The notes beneath the pieces were generated by a model, which searched no databases, was not told the DNA's origin, and was given only the letters and a program-made list of their open reading frames with translations. Below, piece after piece: positions 1-10,780 of a stretch of DNA of 58,000 nucleotides (positions are counted from its first letter, which is position 1; each line of letters begins with the position of its first letter). Source of the stretch: Cryptomeria japonica (lineage: Eukaryota; Streptophyta; Pinopsida; Cupressales; Cupressaceae); assembly GCF_030272615.1 (NCBI RefSeq), contig NC_081413.1, positions 444,071,038 to 444,129,037 on the forward strand. The letters are read 5' to 3'. The position numbers and the translations under genes are program-made.

Positions 1-402
1 TCTTCAAGTTTTCATATCTCACCTAGTAACCATCAAGTTTAGCAATATTAATAGTAGGGTCACCTTCATTAAGAGTCTCCAACTTGTCCCATATAGCCTT
101 TTTTGTTGATTTGTTAGTTAATCCCATTATTTGTTGATTAGAAAGTGCACACAAGAGGGATTCTCTAGCTCCTACAATCATTCTCAAGCTCCTTATCCAG
201 GTTTGCTGAAGGAGGATTATCAGATTCCAGATTAAGTAGTAGCACCATTCTCTATGATTTCCCAAATTTCCTAACTGAGATATCTCACATGAGTCTCCAT
301 CCGAATATTCCATACTCTATAATTTGTTCCATAAAGCCTAGCAATATCTTTCCAAAAGATAGCATTAGATGAACTAGATGAACTTCAATTGTTAGTCACC
401 AT
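1..402 (-). pseudogene. Copia gag N-terminal fragment, cut by window edge
   Basis: This is the start of a copia gag reading frame, read leftwards from an ATG at 402 and running off the window. A stretch near 160-40 encodes a recognisable UBN2-type gag segment (LLCALSNQQIMGL, then KAIWDKLETLNEGDP and IAKLDGY). The same segment occurs in Copia B (33339-33620) and in Copia A. The frame is broken early: a stop follows a few codons after the ATG, and another stands where the family reads Trp after KLDG, near position 20. Gag would form the particle that packages the element RNA. The rest of the element lies left of position 1. Confidence 0.8.
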
Positions 403-445
403 TGGATCTTCCTCAAGTGGTTAAGCTTCTACAGAGAGGACCAGA

Positions 446-457
446 GCTCTGATACCA
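446..457 (-). promoter_or_regulatory. Primer-binding site (initiator tRNA-Met)
   Basis: The minus strand reads TGGTATCAGAGC, complementary to the 3' end of plant initiator tRNA-Met, two bases inside the LTR edge. Reverse transcription of the element would start here. It fixes the orientation: gag to the left, 5' LTR to the right. Confidence 0.85.
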
Positions 458-459
458 AT

Positions 460-1689
460 TGTTAGACAGTTAAAATACCAGGAAGAGAGTGGGGTGAATT
501 AGTTCTCGCTAGATTACCAAAACCTTAAGCAATTAAAACATTTATAATGGAACCCAAAAGATCAATACCAGAATAGAATAAACCAATTACCGAAATAGCA
601 GATATACCAATTAAGTATAAAAAACAATTAGAGAATAAATACCATCCACATGACACCAAGATTTGTACGTGGAAAACTCGATAAAGGGAAAAAATACGGT
701 GGGAAACCTACCCATAGTCAGATAATACTTTTGCAGTAAGTATGTGATTACAAATTGAGGGGAATGCTCTTGTAGGAAAGCCAACAACCTACAACACAAT
801 GCTCATTAAAAAGGAGGCTCACTGACTACATAAAAATCTAGACTACAAGCCGAAAGAGAGAATGAACTGCAATGATAGCATCTCCTATGCTTGAGTACAG
901 TTCCAATTAAGCTCAATACTAGAGGAATAAATCCTCTTACATAAACCCAACTTGATCACCAATGATCTACCAAATCATCTACGTGAATGATTATTACATT
1001 AAATTCACTCCTTACATATCCATATCCCATACATGATCTAGAATGAGATCTTACAACAAATATATATAAATGCTTGACCACAAAGAACAAGGTCAGCCAC
1101 CAGACAATAAAGCATTTACATAATTACAAAATATGTCGACCTGAGACCAAACAAATAATATCCAACCCATAAGGCATCCTGTAAAACACATCGATAAGTC
1201 TAATTAACACGTTACATTAAGTTGGTCTATAACTTAGATAATACCAGACCCAATTTAGGTCCACACATACTAAAGAAATCATCCCAATCAGCCAAGTCTC
1301 GAACACGATCACCATCAGCATCCTGAATATCTACTAGAAGTCGCACCAACATCACTTATGCATAACATCAAATATCTTGAACAAAGCTTTGCCGATGAAA
1401 CCCTCACCAAATCAACAAACCAAGCTTACCTGCATATAGGATAGCATCCGATCACCAAATCAAAACCAACTGTCTGAACATGAATCTGAGTAGCGTGAAT
1501 AGTATATCTAGGCCAATTCCAAAAGCCAAAATATACCAGAGCGTACTGAATCATCATGATATAATCCAACTAGAAACCAAACATACTACTGGGACTAGAA
1601 GGATATCGGTAAATAGCCAAACAACTAGTTTTGAAATTAATGACAAAACATCAATGCGACACATAATCAATTCCTCCAAATTGCCAATA
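460..1689 (-). repeat. 5' LTR of minus-strand copia element (family A)
   Basis: The plus strand begins TGTTAGACAG and ends at ...GCCAATA, where the family consensus end is GCCAACA. Both edges and the interior match the LTRs at 15065-16306, 20939-22183 and 44385-45591 on the same strand, and the solo LTR at 13653-14882 in reverse. At about 1230 bp it is full length. Its terminal CA/TG has decayed to TA, like many positions in this window. It appears to have inserted into the plus-strand LTR that continues at 1690. Confidence 0.85.
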
Positions 1690-2430
1690 TGTTGATACTC
1701 CCGATGTGTTATCAGTTGGATTTATTGATTGATTTATGTTGTTTCGATCTTAGGACAACTTGGTTTATCAATGGTTTGCGAGATTATGTAACGAATTTAT
1801 TGTATTATCTTTTAGGTGGCCGACCTAATTGTTTAGGTCCCAGATTCGTATAAATATGATGTAAGATCTCTTTGTAGATCATGTGATTAAGGTTATTGGA
1901 TCATTTGTGTGCGAATAAGGTTGTAATCATATGCAGAGGTTTTCGTCGATCATAAGTGATCAAACTCGGTTTGTGTAAAAGGTTTAAGACCTCTAGTATT
2001 GAGCTTAACTGGAACTATAATCAGGCATAGGAGATGCTATTCCAATAGTTCAATCTTCATTCCAAATTGTAGTCCAATGTTTTCTGTAATCAGTGAGGCT
2101 CCTTTTGTGATGAGCAGTGTGCTCTAGGTTGTTGGCCTTCCTACATGTGCAAGCCCCTTATTGTAATATTTATTCATCTAATCAATGGATAGATATTGTG
2201 GGTCTCCAAATATTTTGGGTCTCCAATCCCACCGTGTTTTCTCCCCATTGAGGTTTTCCACGTATAAATGTGTGGTGTTATGGTGTTCATCTTTGTGGTT
2301 GCATTGTTACTTATTCTCATATGCTTTTATGTTTACAGGTTGCTAAGTTTCTAAGTTAATAAGGTTAAAAAGCATCATTTTGGTAGAACACTAATTCATC
2401 CCCCCCTCTCAGTGTTCTTGGATCCCATTA
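1690..2430 (+). repeat. Truncated plus-strand LTR (family C)
   Basis: From GATGTGTTATCAGTTGG to the CT-rich end (CCCCTCTCAGTGTTCTTGG), this matches the last two thirds of the LTRs at 47825-48963 and 51903-53105. The first ~450 bp of the LTR are missing. They may lie beyond the left window edge if the copia at 1-1689 inserted into this LTR. No internal element sequence follows at 2431, so it behaves as the 3' LTR or a solo LTR. Confidence 0.75.
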
Positions 2431-3409
2431 AAAAACTAGATTATTAAGTCAATTTTTAAACATAGTTTTAACTATCCCAATATTAATATGAAAATCCATC
2501 TCACTTCAAATTATTATATTTTTGTGCAATGAGGATCATAATACACATGTCTTTGATATTTTTATACACCACATTCCCCCTACCCATTCTGTCCAATATG
2601 ATTATCATGTAGATTGGTTATAAATATAAAAATGAGACTTAGTACAAAATTAATGTATGTGCCTGTAATTGTAAGATATTTTAGAATAGCATAAAAAACC
2701 TTTGAAATTAGTCTCATCAACATGAGTACTCTCATATCTAGGCCTAACACAATTTTTTTTATCAATATTTTTTGAAATAACTAAGTCCAAATAGGGTGAT
2801 CATATTTTCAAAGAAAATTATAAAAAAATTTAAATGTGTAGAATAATGTTAAAATTTGTACATGTGAAGATTAAAAATATCTAATTGACAAAATGACTTA
2901 AAGAATAGCAAAGTAAATTTCATAATTTATTAATAATTATCCAATAAATATCTATCCCAAAATATTATTTACAACATGATATTTTCTATTAAACCTTAAA
3001 AATGAGAATAATAACCTTCTTAATCTAATACATAAGTATTTGTATAATGTTTCTGCAACACATGCATTTAAGTCTTTTTTAAGTTTCTAGTATTCCTTAT
3101 TTTTTGTATTAAAAATAGAGGAAACAATGATACATCATCATGCCAATTTCTATCATTTCCCTATTAGCAGTAAAAAAAATTTCTACTATCAATTGCACCT
3201 TGGCGTGCAATGGGTATGCCAAATAGGTATGGAAGGTCAATTACAAAAAAAAATGTTCTACTATTTGCATAATGTTTTGTAGTACATGAGGTCAATTGAC
3301 ACAGTTTAAAAAATAATGATGTTTCTACAACAAAGATATTAGTGAGAAGTGATAGTTAAATTAGGAATATAATCATGCTCCGTTATGAGTAGTCTCATGT
3401 TATGTTTGC
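2431..3409. other. AT-rich intergenic sequence
   Basis: About 1 kb of AT-rich sequence with short A and T runs. I see no reading frame with family similarity, no LTR edges and no RNA gene. Confidence 0.6.
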
Positions 3410-4490
3410 AAAAGGGACAGAGGGAGAGAGATATAAAGTGGAAGAAATAGATGGGGAATAGTGAGAAAGAGAGAGAGAGAGGGATATGGAAATATATTCA
3501 AGGGATAGAGATAGAGAGGAAGATGGAGAGGGATATGTAGAGGAGGAGAGGGAGAGATAAATAGAGTTGAGAGAGGGATAAATAGATATAGAAGAGATAA
3601 ATATATATAGAGGGAGATGCAGAAAGATAAAGATAGAGATAGGAGGTGATAGAGAGAGAGAATGGTAGAGAGATGGGGAGATAAAAAGATAGAGATAGAA
3701 GGTGAGAAGGACAAGAAAATAGTGAGAGGTGGAGTTAGAAAGGTAAAGATATATCAATACATCACTACAAAGGTCTAGAGAGAGAGAAAGGGAGATATGT
3801 CTAGAGATAAAAAAGGAAGATGAAAGAGGAAATATTGAAAAATAGAGCTAGAGAAGTAAATATATATAGATATAAAGGTTTAGGAAGACACATAGAGAGA
3901 GAGAGAGATCAATATATAAAAATGAGATAAATCAATATATAGAAAGGGAGAGGGAGATGTAGATACATAGATGAATGGTGATTCATAGAGATTGAGAGGG
4001 ATGGGGAAAGATAGAGAGAGATAGGAAGAGAAATAGTGATATTTGGTGATAGATGTAGAGAAAAATATGGCTAGATGAAGCTCCATGAATACACAGGGGG
4101 AAAGAAAGTGATATAGATATATATAGAGAGTTAGAGAGAAAGATAGAGAGATGGATATTTAAAGAGAGAGAGTAGATATGGAAAGATAGATGTAACTTGG
4201 GAGAGAAATAAATATATATAGGGAGAGAGGGAGAGGGAGGGCAATAAACAGAGGTAAAAAAGAGAGACAATGAGAAAGGGTATGTGCGGAGAAAAAAATA
4301 TAAAGATGGGGAAGTGATATATAAAGCAGTGGAGATAGAGTGCATAAGAGAGACACATAAGGATAATGAGATATACATAGAGAGGGAGAGACTATACAAT
4401 ATTGAGCTAAAGGGGACGATAGAGCCAAATAAATGAAGCAATAGAGACAAGTAATAGAAAGAGGGGGTAGAGAGATAGATAAAGGTTTAA
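3410..4490. repeat. Degenerate GA-rich (polypurine) tract
   Basis: For about 1.1 kb the plus strand is strongly purine-rich, dominated by interrupted GAGA, GATA and GGAGA units with interspersed ATATA. The minus strand therefore gives long Ser/Leu/Tyr/Pro-rich frames that are pure low-complexity artefacts. The tract looks like an old expanded (GA)n/(GATA)n microsatellite that has since mutated. Its ends are gradual. Confidence 0.8.
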
Positions 4491-5033
4491 ACTATAATAA
4501 TTATACAATAATTTGAATGTAATAGAATATAAATTATTATAAATTGAACTACTTCTAATACCTATTCTTTTATTATTATAATTTCATTAAAATGTATTTA
4601 ATAATTTATATTATGTTAAATTAAGATATAGTATATAATAATAAATAAATATATTTAATTTTAAAATTTTGTTTGTTTAAAATATCTACATAAGGTTCTA
4701 ACATCCTATTTTTTATTTTGGAAAGATGGTACCACAAGTAATGATGATAGTGGAGTACATAAATAGTTACTTTAGGATTATTTGAAAAACATGCTAAACA
4801 ATTTAAATGATAAAATGTAAAATGTGATTTATACTATAATTTAAAAAATTGATTATATATTTATTAATAAAATAGTATATATCCTTAATTTATTTATCAT
4901 TATTTTCAAATTTGACTTTACTTATCTTTAAATTAAAGAAAAAAGAGAATATTAAAAATATATGATATAATTTGATTATAGAGAGGAGCCTGAAGAATAT
5001 TACTTACCAGTTGTAAATGTCTTTCACTCTCCT
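4491..5033. other. AT-rich intergenic sequence
   Basis: Very AT-rich spacer with no supported coding or repeat signal. It ends exactly at the left target-site duplication of LINE1. Confidence 0.6.
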
Positions 5034-5052
5034 TATTTTGGCCCATGTTCTT
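5034..5052. repeat. Left target-site duplication of LINE1
   Basis: TATTTTGGCCCATGTTCTT here matches TATTTTGGTCCATGTTCTT at 23315-23333, with one C/T difference over 19 bp. It directly precedes the oligo-T that corresponds to the LINE poly(A) tail. Confidence 0.8.
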
Positions 5053-5244
5053 TTTTTTTTAATAAAAGGCATAAAAACTTTATTGAAAATCCAAAAAGGC
5101 AAATACAAAGATGTCACAGAGCCCCATGCTCAATCAAAAAAGGCATCAACATCACCCAACATCATAACCATCTATATCCCCCACAAAGATCCTCTCTAAA
5201 TCCTGGTAATAATCTTGAGAAAGTTTCCCCCAACCCTCAACCTT

Positions 5245-7053
5245 CTAATCACCACCATGCTGAGAATCCCACTTGGCAAGACAATCACCAGCCGTATTCC
5301 ACTCACGTGGAATGTGGGAAAAGGACACATGATCCATCCTAGAACTACTCTATAAAATCTATTGAACAACCAATGCAAGTTGCCAGTTCATGTCAATCAT
5401 CCTCCTCTCAATCAACATATTGATAATAACCTCTGAATCAGATTCACAGATAACCTTACACAACCCCAAAGCATAGGCCCATTCAAGGACATAAGGAATG
5501 GAAATCCCCTCCATAAAATTATCACCTTACTATCCTTTATGAATAGAAAAGAAGAAAATTTAGCCTTACCTGACCAGCCTCTTCCACCCCACCAATCCAA
5601 ACTATTCCAAGATTATTAGGTGAGAAAAATTTAGTATTGATCTTCAAGAAATCCACAATAGGGGGCAGCCATCTACCCTCCCTATGAACCTTCTTCCTTG
5701 CACATCTACCTCTCCTAACACAAAAATAACCAGAGACAATCCTTGAATACCTAATCTGCCAACAATATCAACATCCCCTCTATCTAGAGGAAACATCATC
5801 TCACACTTCACTTCCATCCTCTCTTGGATCATTCCCACAACTTTGTGCCAAACTTTGGGGACCAAAATATTCTCTCCTCGAAAGATCCTATGATTCCTCT
5901 CCAGCCAGATTTTCCATAAAATGGAAGTAGGCTGAATAATCCATACAATCTGGAGAAAAAGAGTCAAGGTAGAAGGCCTACCCAAACTTGACCATAATTC
6001 CACTACGAAAGAATCATGAACACGAGGGTGTTTCCAAACACCCCACCAAGAGTGCTAGAGCTGAAGGGAAAAAGGGCACCTAAAAAACAAATGTGAAGAA
6101 TCCTCTTCAGTAGTGTCACACAAAACACACATAGAAGGTCCTTGAAAGCCACACTTTTGAATATTATATTAAGTTAAGCATTTTTTCAAAGCCATAGTCC
6201 AAACAAAGCAGTTGAACTTTGGCCAAGAAAATTTGTTCCAAATAAATTTCCACCACTGAACCTCTACTCCATTTAGTCGCTAGGACAAAAATTTATGATA
6301 TCCACTAGAAATAGTAAAAGTGCCCTTAGGATTCGGGAGCCAAGCTAGTCTATCCTTCTCCTAAAGGGAGCTACAATATCTATGACCCAATATACATATC
6401 TGCATGATCCTCCTCCATACTAACTATAGGTCATTCATTAGGGATCTTCCATCTTGCCACCTCCATCTGCCCATTCTGTGATTATTTTAAGTCACAAACT
6501 CTAGACCAACCAACATATAGAAACTAGTCGCATAAGTTTAACAAATTAGGACACTGAGTAATAATGGGGAGGAAGCCATCCCATGAGTCAAACCAAAAGA
6601 GAGCCTCCTCTCCCCTCTTGCAAATCTAGAATAGACCCTACTTAATCAACGCTACTCCCTTCTTAAGCATGCTCCAAATCATTGTACCCTTCCCAACAAG
6701 AGGGTACCTTGGGATATCCTCCTTTCGTACTCCCAAAAGATACTTGTTAGCCAAAATCCTGGCCCAAACTTGGTCGTGTTCTATACATCACCTCTAGGTC
6801 AAATTTTCCACCAATGCCAACCTATTCAAAGTAGACTTCCTTACACCTAACCCTTCAATCCACTTTGGACTATAAACTGTGTCCCACTTAACAGGACTTC
6901 ACTTTGAAGAAGACAAGTTGCCTTCCCAAAGGAACTACCTTGTCAAGGAATCCATCTCCTTAACAAATCCCATAGGGGCCACCTAGATCAAGCATCTATA
7001 AATTGGAAGAGCCTACACTACTAACTTGAGTAACTGAACCCACCCAACAAAAG
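5245..7053 (-). pseudogene. LINE1 ORF2 C-terminal segment (RNase H)
   Basis: This is the last part of the LINE1 reverse-transcriptase polyprotein, downstream of the gypsy insertion. Recognisable pieces are the region after the RT thumb, the zf-RVT-like stretch (LWKIWLERNHRIFRGEN, about 5900) and the end of RNase H (SFSHIPREWNTAGDCLAKWD, about 5320-5260), which keeps the late catalytic Asp of the AGDCLAKW motif. The stop is at 5245-5247. RNase H would remove the RNA strand during target-primed reverse transcription. Several in-frame stops and frameshifts separate the pieces. Confidence 0.8.
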
Positions 7054-7877
7054 TGATGCAAGAGCATCCCCGATCTATGAGCAATCTTGCATTAACCAAA
7101 AATATTTCCTTTCACTTTAGTTCTTGTTCAGTTCAGTGTGTAGTTTTCTATGTTCCTATCGGTAGGTGTTGGTCATTGCTTTCTTTTCATTGCAGATCCT
7201 ATTTTTGGTCTCTAGGCAGGTTCATGTGCTTAATTCCAGATTTTTAGTCCATTTGGATTCTTTTTTGGCTAGTTATTGCTCCCAGTTTGACTATTTCTAG
7301 GTTCTAGGATAGTTCTTGAGCTTACTGGTTGGTTTCCCTTCATTTTCAGAGTGGTTTCTTAGCATGTGGATCTATTTGGGGTCTTGTTTGATGTTCTTTG
7401 GCATGTGGGCAACCTTCCTGTTGGTCCACAGTTCTTGGTTGTTATTTTCTGGAGGAATTTTTGTCATTCTTAGGGCCGACCTAGTCACATGTTTCATTTT
7501 CCTTCATTTATAAATGTAATCTTTTTTGGCCAATGTGGATATGTTCTAGAGGGTATATATTGGTTATTATGTAATCATTTGTAGGATGGAGGAAGTAGAA
7601 ATCATAATAAAGATTTAGATTGGTGATTAGTGATCCAGTTGGCTCTGAGAGTTCTAGATGGATTGTACTTGGCTTGTAGCCTGCATGTAATTGGTTGACT
7701 ACTGGATGTTCTATGATGATTGTATGATGATAACCGGTTGGTTTTCAGAGGTTATAAGATAATAATATGATCTAATTCTATAATATTTCTATATTTTCTT
7801 GTTGCTTCCATTGTGTTTCTCTTGCTGCATAAACTGGTCAGTTCTCTTTTGAGGGTTTACTGGTTACGGTTGCATCA
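7054..7877 (+). repeat. Gypsy 5' LTR
   Basis: 824 bp, starting TGATGCAAGAGCATC and ending GGTTGCATCA. It matches 9962-10775 along its whole length. Short reading frames inside it are not genes. Confidence 0.9.
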
Positions 7878-7879
7878 AT

Positions 7880-7894
7880 TGGCATCAGAGCAGG
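7880..7894 (+). promoter_or_regulatory. Gypsy primer-binding site
   Basis: TGGCATCAGAGCAGG lies two bases after the LTR end. It fits initiator tRNA-Met (TGGTATCAGAGC) with one T-to-C difference. Confidence 0.75.
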
Positions 7895-8081
7895 TTATGA
7901 ACCAGTTGGTAGAAGAGTTGTTTGTGAACCTTGAGGCATTCTTTTGGGTGGATAGATCGCTGATTGGAGGCAAGTTGTGTGTGTTCAATAGATCATTGAG
8001 TGAAAGGCAATTGAAACTGATAGTCAAATTATCGATTTGAGGCAGTTCACCAGAGAGGAAGATGAGATGCCACCTAGATGA

Positions 8082-9116
8082 ATGAACTCCCAGAGGGTAG
8101 AGAAGATGATGGAGGATTTCAAGAATGAGGTGAGGAACAAGATCCATAATGCATTGGCTAGTTTGAGGAGGAACCCAAAGTCTGAGGATGAATATGAAGA
8201 AGTTGGTGAAGAGCTTGAAGAAGAAGCGGCTAGAGGACCGAAAGATGAAAGAGAGGAAAGATTCCTGAGAGTAGTGACACAAGCGAGTAAAGTTCATAAA
8301 GTGGAGGTTTCAAACTTTTCCAAAACACTAAACCCAAAGGATCTAATTGATTGGATTGAAGACTTGGAGGATTACTTTAAGTATGAGAATGTCAAGGACC
8401 CATAGAGAGTCTGGTTGGCACAGACTAAGTTTGAAGGGCATGTTACCTTATGGTGGAAATAATTGAAGAGAGATAGAGTGGAGAATGGTGAAATGGAGAT
8501 CACCTGGTGGAGACAAATGGTTGCAAGATTAAAGGCCAAGTTCATACTGGGAGACTATGAGATGGAATTGTTCAAGAAGTTGCAGAACCTGAAATAGAGA
8601 AACATGAGTGTGAAAGAGTATACTGAGGAGTTCTATAAGGTGATGATTGTATTTGGACATAGAGAGATGGATAGAGAAAAGGTGGCAAGGTACATAAATG
8701 GACTTTCATTTAACAATTAGGATGAGATGAGTATGTTGAGGGTTTCCATAGTTGAAGAAGCTTACCAGTATGTTTTGAAGGCTGAGGAGAAGATGAGAAG
8801 ATGACAGCCGAATAATCCTACAGGGAAGGAGAGATTAAAGGGGCAAATGAGTACAAAGAAGTAGAATGTGGAAGAAGAATCAAAACCTAGATGGAGTAAA
8901 CAACTAAAACAAAAAACAGAGAGGAAAGGAAGTGGCAGTACCAATAGAGAATTTCTTGGAGAATGTTTCAAGTGTGGAGAAACCGGATATATATTTTATG
9001 ACTGTAAGAAGGGAATGGCAAGAAGTTGTATGGAAAATGAGGAACATGAAGGTGAAGTTACTGGAACTGACTTGCATCAAAGAAAGGAGAATCCCTTATT
9101 TTTAGAAGAGTCATGA
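8082..9116 (+). pseudogene. Gypsy gag (capsid and zinc knuckle)
   Basis: The frame encodes a Retrotrans_gag-type capsid: an acidic N-terminal part, then IDWIEDLEDYF, LAQTKFEGHVTLWWK and MSVKEYTEEFYK, ending in a CCHC knuckle (CFKCGETGYIFYDC). Gag would assemble the virus-like particle and bind RNA. The knuckle His is replaced by Tyr, consistent with a C-to-T change, so zinc binding should fail. In-frame stops occur near 8403, 8459, 8597, 8718, 8802 and 8862. Start chosen at the ATG that opens the acidic region. The protease frame follows about 60 bp later. Confidence 0.8.
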
Positions 9117-9149
9117 TGGAGCAGAGCAATGAAGATATAGGGTCTACTT

Positions 9150-9760
9150 AGAGAAAGAGTGTTTTTCAGACTTTGTGCAAATCAAGTGGTAAGTGTTGCA
9201 AGGTTATTATGGATAGTGAAAGTACTGATAATTTGGTATTTGACGAGATGGTAGTGTTACTTGGATTGAAATGGCTTGAGCATCCTTGTCCTTACAAGGT
9301 AATTTGGTTACAAGATGATCAAAGGTTAGAAGTAAAGGAGAAGTGTTTGGTGAATTTTAATATTGGGTATTTTAGGGATGAGGTCTTGTGTGATGTTGTA
9401 TCTATGAGTGCTTGTCATGTCTTGTTGGAAAGACCTTGGCAGTTTGATAGAGGATCTAGTTATGACTGTAGAAGAAACCTAATCACTATTGAGAAAAATG
9501 GGCAAAAGTTCACATTGACTTCTTTAAGGGAGAAAGAGAAGGAGGTGAAGAACTTGAATTTTGAGAGAAGTTGCAGTATTGAGAAACTGATTGTAGAGGT
9601 TATACTGGAAGTTGGCATGAGTCTACAAAAGGATCTCATAGATAATCCTGATCGACAGATAGAACTGGATGACATAAATCTTATGGTGAAAAATCGGTTG
9701 AAGTCTTGTGACATAAAAAAATCAGAGTTGCAGAAGAAAGAGAGTAGTAAGAAAAGATAA
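9150..9760 (+). pseudogene. Gypsy aspartic protease and linker
   Basis: The open stretch 9173-9760 (about 195 codons) encodes a gypsy-type retropepsin. It shows VIMDSESTDNLVFDEMV, then CDVVSMSACHVLLERPWQFD, the landmark that ends this fold in plant gypsy elements. The catalytic D-S/T-G triad reads Asp-Ser-Glu, a Gly-to-Glu change that should abolish cleavage of Gag. A Lys/Glu-rich linker follows. The frame stops at 9758-9760, where a complete element would continue into reverse transcriptase. Confidence 0.8.
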
Positions 9761-9961
9761 TGTGTAGATATAGAGAAAAGGAAGAGAAACAAAGAGGGTC
9801 AGGGGTTAGAGAATCTGGTTGAGGTCCCGAAGGAGCTAAAGAAGAGGTTTGTAGATAATGAATATGTATGGATCAGACATGAACATGAGGTCTTTATCCC
9901 GAATCCTTTTTGATGTTCATGAGTTGCCTCTCATGGAACATCTCTTTCTACCTGGGGTGTT
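9761..9961 (+). other. Remnant between protease and 3' LTR of the gypsy element
   Basis: Only 200 bp remain where more than 3 kb of pol is expected. A short frame (DVHELPLMEHLFLPGVFDAG) runs into the LTR. A GGGGTGT run just before 9962 may be what is left of the polypurine tract. No RT or integrase motif is present. Confidence 0.6.
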
Positions 9962-10775
9962 TGATGCAGGACCATCCCTGGTCTATGAGAAATCTTGCAT
10001 CAACCAAAAATATTTCTTCAGTTTAGTTCTTGTTCAGTTCAGTGTGCAGTTTTATGTGTTCATGTTGGTAGGTGTTGGTCGTTGCTTTCTTTTCATTGCA
10101 GATCCTATTTTCAATCTCCAGGCTGGTTTGTGTGTTTAATTCCAGATTTTCAATCCATTTGGATTCTATTTCGGCTAGTTATCACTCCCGGATTGACTAT
10201 TTTTGGGTTTTGGGACAGTTCTTGAGCTTATTTCTTGGTTTTCCTTCATTTCTGGAGTGGTTTCTTGGCATGTGGATCTATTTGGGGTCTTGTACAATGT
10301 TCTTTGTCTTGTGGCCAACCTTCCTGCTTATCCACACTTCTTGGTTGTTATTTTCTAGAGGAATTTCTTTCATTCTTAGGGCCGACACATTTCATTTCCC
10401 TGCATTGGTAAATGTAATCTTTTGTGGCTAACTTAGATATGTTCCAGAGGGTATATAATGGGTATTATGTAATCATTTGTAGGAGGGAGGAAGTAGAAAG
10501 AAGAATAAATTTTTAGATTGGTGATTAGTGATCTGGTTGACTCTGAGAGTTCTTGAAGGATTGTACCTGTATTTTAGCATGCATGTAACTAGTTGACTAC
10601 CAGATGTTCTAGGATGATTATATGATGATAACCAATTGGTTGTCAGAGGTTCGAAGACAATAATATTATCTAATTATGTAATCTTGCTATGTTTTCTAGT
10701 TGCTTTTGTTGTGTTACTCTTGTTGCATAAGCCAATCAGTTCTCTTTTGAGGGTTTACTTGTTATGGCTACATCA
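9962..10775 (+). repeat. Gypsy 3' LTR
   Basis: 814 bp, starting TGATGCAGGACCATCCC and ending GGCTACATCA. It is the partner of 7054-7877, with scattered substitutions and small indels. LINE1 ORF2 resumes immediately after it. Confidence 0.9.
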
Positions 10776-10780
10776 AAAAT

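Larger units (their letters stand above)
7054..10775 (+). mobile_element. Ty3/gypsy element with gag-protease only
   Basis: Two LTRs (7054-7877 and 9962-10775) begin TGATGC and end with CATCA, and flank a 2.1 kb interior. The flanking pentamers are aaaag and aaaat, a target duplication with one mismatch inside LINE1 ORF2. The interior has an initiator-Met-like primer-binding site, gag and an aspartic protease, but no reverse transcriptase, RNase H or integrase. It therefore resembles the non-autonomous gag-only LTR elements (TR-GAG type) described in plants. An autonomous relative would have to supply the missing enzymes. Both frames also contain stops. Confidence 0.85.

Noticed and set aside
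3395-4450. Several long minus-strand frames rich in Ser, Leu, Tyr and Pro
   Set aside because: They are translations of the GA-rich tract in different frames, with no domain, and overlap each other freely.
7875-8297. Long minus-strand frame opposite the gypsy gag
   Set aside because: It is the antisense shadow of the acidic gag region, whose plus-strand reading matches Retrotrans_gag.
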